Below are positions 6,667 through 8,422 of a stretch of 8,422 nt of DNA, in pieces (the first letter of the stretch is position 1; every line of letters starts with the position of its first letter). This DNA is from Myxococcales bacterium (GTDB lineage Bacteria; Myxococcota; Polyangia; Fen-1088), in the NCBI GenBank assembly GCA_003157315.1, contig PMJE01000412.1, positions 1-8,422 of the forward strand, read 5' to 3'. Below the pieces are notes generated by a model, which had not been told where the DNA came from, searched no databases, and was given only the letters and a program-made list of their open reading frames with translations. The position numbers and the translations under genes are program-made.

Positions 6667-7461
6667 CTATGGTCCGGTGAGCGTGATGGCGGCGTCGTCG
6701 AGAAAGATCTCGGCCTGCGGTTCGGTGATGTTGGACGCGGAACCACCAACGTTCCAAGATAGCCACATCGTGGGCACGGTTGACACCCCGGTCACGTCCA
6801 CCAGCAGATTGCCGTCGATCCAGAAGGTAACCTGTCCGGTATTGTCCGTCGCCTGATGCATGAACGCCTCGACCAGGAACCAGCGCCCGATGGGGGCCAC
6901 CGTCGTTGCAGTGGGAAGGTATTTGTGTCCGTGCGGGGTATCGTACAGGTACCAGGACATATCGCCATTCGAGGCTTGCTCCAGGTCGAGGCTCCATAGG
7001 TATTGATAGGTGTTGGGGTCCGTCGGATTGGTGCGCCCCTGGAACTCAAACACGTTCCAATACAGCCCGATGGTGTAGCGTTGCGGAATGTACATCCACA
7101 CTTTGTAGTAGAGATCGTTGGGCAGGTTCCCCCACCTGTACAGTCGAGCGTATGAGGTCCCGTTGGCGGCGAAGATGGCTGAGCTTGCTGCGTACTGTCC
7201 ACTGTGCGTGGGGGTGGTGACGACCGATAGCTGTGCATTCGATGACAAGATCTGTCCGCCCCCACCCGCTGGCTCGTCCCACTGGGAAAGATTTCCGGTC
7301 TCGAAATCGGCGAACCAGTAAGGTGGGGCAGGTGCGGCATCTACGGCAAGTGGGTCGCTTCCGAGATGTATCTGGTCGCTGCATGCGCCAACGGCCATGA
7401 GGAGTGCGACTGCCAAGGCAGTGGAGGCCGCGCGGGGAGCCCGCCCTTTGAGAGTTCCCAT
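6667..7461 (-). CDS. Lipoprotein with concanavalin A-like jelly-roll fold (polysaccharide lyase-like)
   Basis: From ATG 7461 the product is 264 residues. Its signal peptide ends in the lipobox VGAC (Cys27), so the protein is lipid-anchored in the envelope. A TTG at 7479, overlapping the upstream stop as TTGA, would add six residues and is a fair alternative start. The mature part is a beta-rich domain opening with WFADFETGNLSQWDE and containing YYKVWMYIP, WNVFEFQG, LWSLDLE and RWFLVEAFMH. It closes with QVTFWIDGNLLVDV and IFLDDAAI. This aromatic-rich strand pattern is that of jelly-roll proteins related to heparin-lyase/glucuronan-lyase (PL20-like) and LamG-type domains. Carbohydrate binding or cleavage is inferred; I cannot assign catalytic residues. 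It is last in the sigma-TPR-lipoprotein operon. Confidence 0.8.
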   Translation of the reverse strand: MGTLKGRAPRAASTALAVALLMAVGACSDQIHLGSDPLAVDAAPAPPYWFADFETGNLSQWDEPAGGGGQILSSNAQLSVVTTPTHSGQYAASSAIFAANGTSYARLYRWGNLPNDLYYKVWMYIPQRYTIGLYWNVFEFQGRTNPTDPNTYQYLWSLDLEQASNGDMSWYLYDTPHGHKYLPTATTVAPIGRWFLVEAFMHQATDNTGQVTFWIDGNLLVDVTGVSTVPTMWLSWNVGGSASNITEPQAEIFLDDAAITLTGP

Positions 7462-7475
7462 GTAGACCAAGCTTT

Positions 7476-8282
7476 TCAAGGCTTGGTCGTGCTCGACGTC
7501 TTGCGCGCAAGACCGACGAACCGGCCCGCCGGGTAGCGCCCAAGATATTGCTTGGCTATTGCTTTGGCGGAAGCAGCATCGTGGCGAGCCACGGCTGCTT
7601 CGATGCCGAGGGCAAGCGCCTCTTCGGTGAGAACGCCTTCGGGAAAGCGCGTGAGGTAGCTTTGCAGCAAGGCGCCGGCTTGCACCGGGTTGTGCCCGCG
7701 GCGGAGGGATCGCAAGGCCGCCATCACCAGCGCCGCTTCTTCGGGCGGTGGCGGGGCGGGGGCCACCTCTGTCGGGGGCGACTGCTCGGCCGCGCCTCGC
7801 ACATCGCCGGATGCGACTGCCTGCCGTTTTCCGGCAAGCGGATCTCTCGGGCGATCACGATGGGTGCTGGCACGGGCAGCAGATGCGTACGCCAGTAGGC
7901 CCTCGTCGTTCACCGACGGCGAAGGTGGAACGCTATCGGCCGGGGCCGGTCTCTCCGGTTGCTCTCGCAGCGCAGTCGGGTGCCCTGGCTGGGCGGCCGG
8001 CCTGCCGAGCGCGATGGACCCCGAGGGTTTCTGGTCTGAGCGAGCAAGCCAGCGACGAGCCAGCGTGGCGCTGAGAATGGTGGTGCTGACCAGCAGGGCC
8101 GTCACCAGAACAGCAACCCGTGCCAAACGCGGGCCACGAGAGTGCCATGCGCAGATCCTCGCGTAGACGCGCCTCTCCGCCAACTCGTTGGAAGACGTGG
8201 GCGGCAGCGATCTCAGTAGCCGCGCAGTTTCGGCTTCGTCCGGATCGCGGAATTCTCGCATTTCGAGCAGTCGCTGTTTCAT
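7476..8282 (-). CDS. Single-pass membrane protein with Pro-rich linker and TPR-like domain, putative anti-sigma factor
   Basis: The product is 268 residues. The ATG overlaps the stop of the sigma-factor gene as ATGA, showing translational coupling. Residues 1-50 are charged and cytosolic and contain an acidic stretch RDPDEAETARLLRSLPP; about 53-74 form one transmembrane helix; 80-180 are a Pro/Ala/Arg linker. Residues 181-262 form a helical TPR-like tail with YLTRFPEG and YLGRYPAGRF elements. Position and topology fit a membrane anti-sigma factor that holds the sigma factor until an envelope signal is sensed. The HxxxCxxC motif of zinc anti-sigma factors is absent, so the family is different and the role is inferred from context. 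The tail matches that of the left-edge protein (1-1023). Confidence 0.8.
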   Translation of the reverse strand: MKQRLLEMREFRDPDEAETARLLRSLPPTSSNELAERRVYARICAWHSRGPRLARVAVLVTALLVSTTILSATLARRWLARSDQKPSGSIALGRPAAQPGHPTALREQPERPAPADSVPPSPSVNDEGLLAYASAARASTHRDRPRDPLAGKRQAVASGDVRGAAEQSPPTEVAPAPPPPEEAALVMAALRSLRRGHNPVQAGALLQSYLTRFPEGVLTEEALALGIEAAVARHDAASAKAIAKQYLGRYPAGRFVGLARKTSSTTKP

Positions 8283-8422
8283 GACTTTCCCGCTTCAGCT
8301 TCTCTTTGTCTACGCAGGGCCGCGACCATCGCCACCAGATCCTTGCGTGCGTGGTGAAGCCTGGTCCAGACGGTTTTCACGGGCACACCGTGCAACATGG
8401 CGATCTCTTGCCCGCTGTAGCC
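8279..8422 (-). CDS. ECF-type RNA polymerase sigma factor, C-terminal region 4 (5' part beyond window)
   Basis: Only the last 47 residues are visible. They form sigma-70 region 4: GYSGQEIAMLHGVPVKTVWT RLHHARKDL is the helix-turn-helix that contacts the -35 element, matching the family pattern of EIA, a helix turn, then TV and RLxxAR. The basic tail ends AEAGKS. The stop codon overlaps the start of the membrane protein gene by 4 nt. This is the first visible gene of the leftward operon and is likely to drive its own operon, as is common for this class. Region 2 lies outside the window, so the ECF group cannot be set. Confidence 0.88.
   Translation of the reverse strand, partial: GYSGQEIAMLHGVPVKTVWTRLHHARKDLVAMVAALRRQREAEAGKS

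Overview
The window is GC-rich, densely coding DNA. It most resembles a myxobacterium-like member of the Myxococcota (Polyangia). The reasons are the Gly/Thr-rich lipoprotein spacers, the sigma-factor operons carrying exported proteins of unknown function, and the style of the FtsQ and FtsA proteins. This assignment is inferred from gene style; no marker gene is present.

Layout. Positions 1-4006 (+) hold the end of a Pro-rich/TPR-like protein gene, then an exported beta-rich (probably outer-membrane barrel) protein with a 2-nt gap, then a large Gly/Cys-rich lipoprotein. The lipoprotein's reading frame is broken at a run of six T (3107-3112), so it reads as two ORFs. Positions 4158-6459 (+) hold the division genes ftsQ and ftsA, 28 nt apart. 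No ftsZ follows ftsA within the window. Positions 6460-6666 hold a large imperfect inverted repeat between convergent genes. Positions 6667-8422 (-) hold a three-gene operon read leftwards: the end of an ECF-type sigma factor, a one-pass membrane protein with a Pro-rich linker and TPR-like tail, and a jelly-roll (concanavalin A-like) lipoprotein.

How it fits together. The right-hand operon looks like a self-contained envelope-stress or surface regulon. The sigma factor is translationally coupled to its presumed membrane-bound regulator, which is coupled to a surface lipoprotein. The protein at the left edge has the same tail module as the right-hand regulator (21 of 41 aligned residues identical by eye). 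The left cluster is therefore probably the distal part of a second cassette of the same kind, with its sigma factor, if present, lying upstream of the window. Two such cassettes flank ftsQA, which appears separated from the usual dcw cluster. Nothing here is a recognised defence or biosynthetic system. The most distinctive items are the paired sigma/TPR cassettes, the frameshifted two-domain Cys-rich lipoprotein, and two repeat-type palindromes, one of them inside a coding linker.
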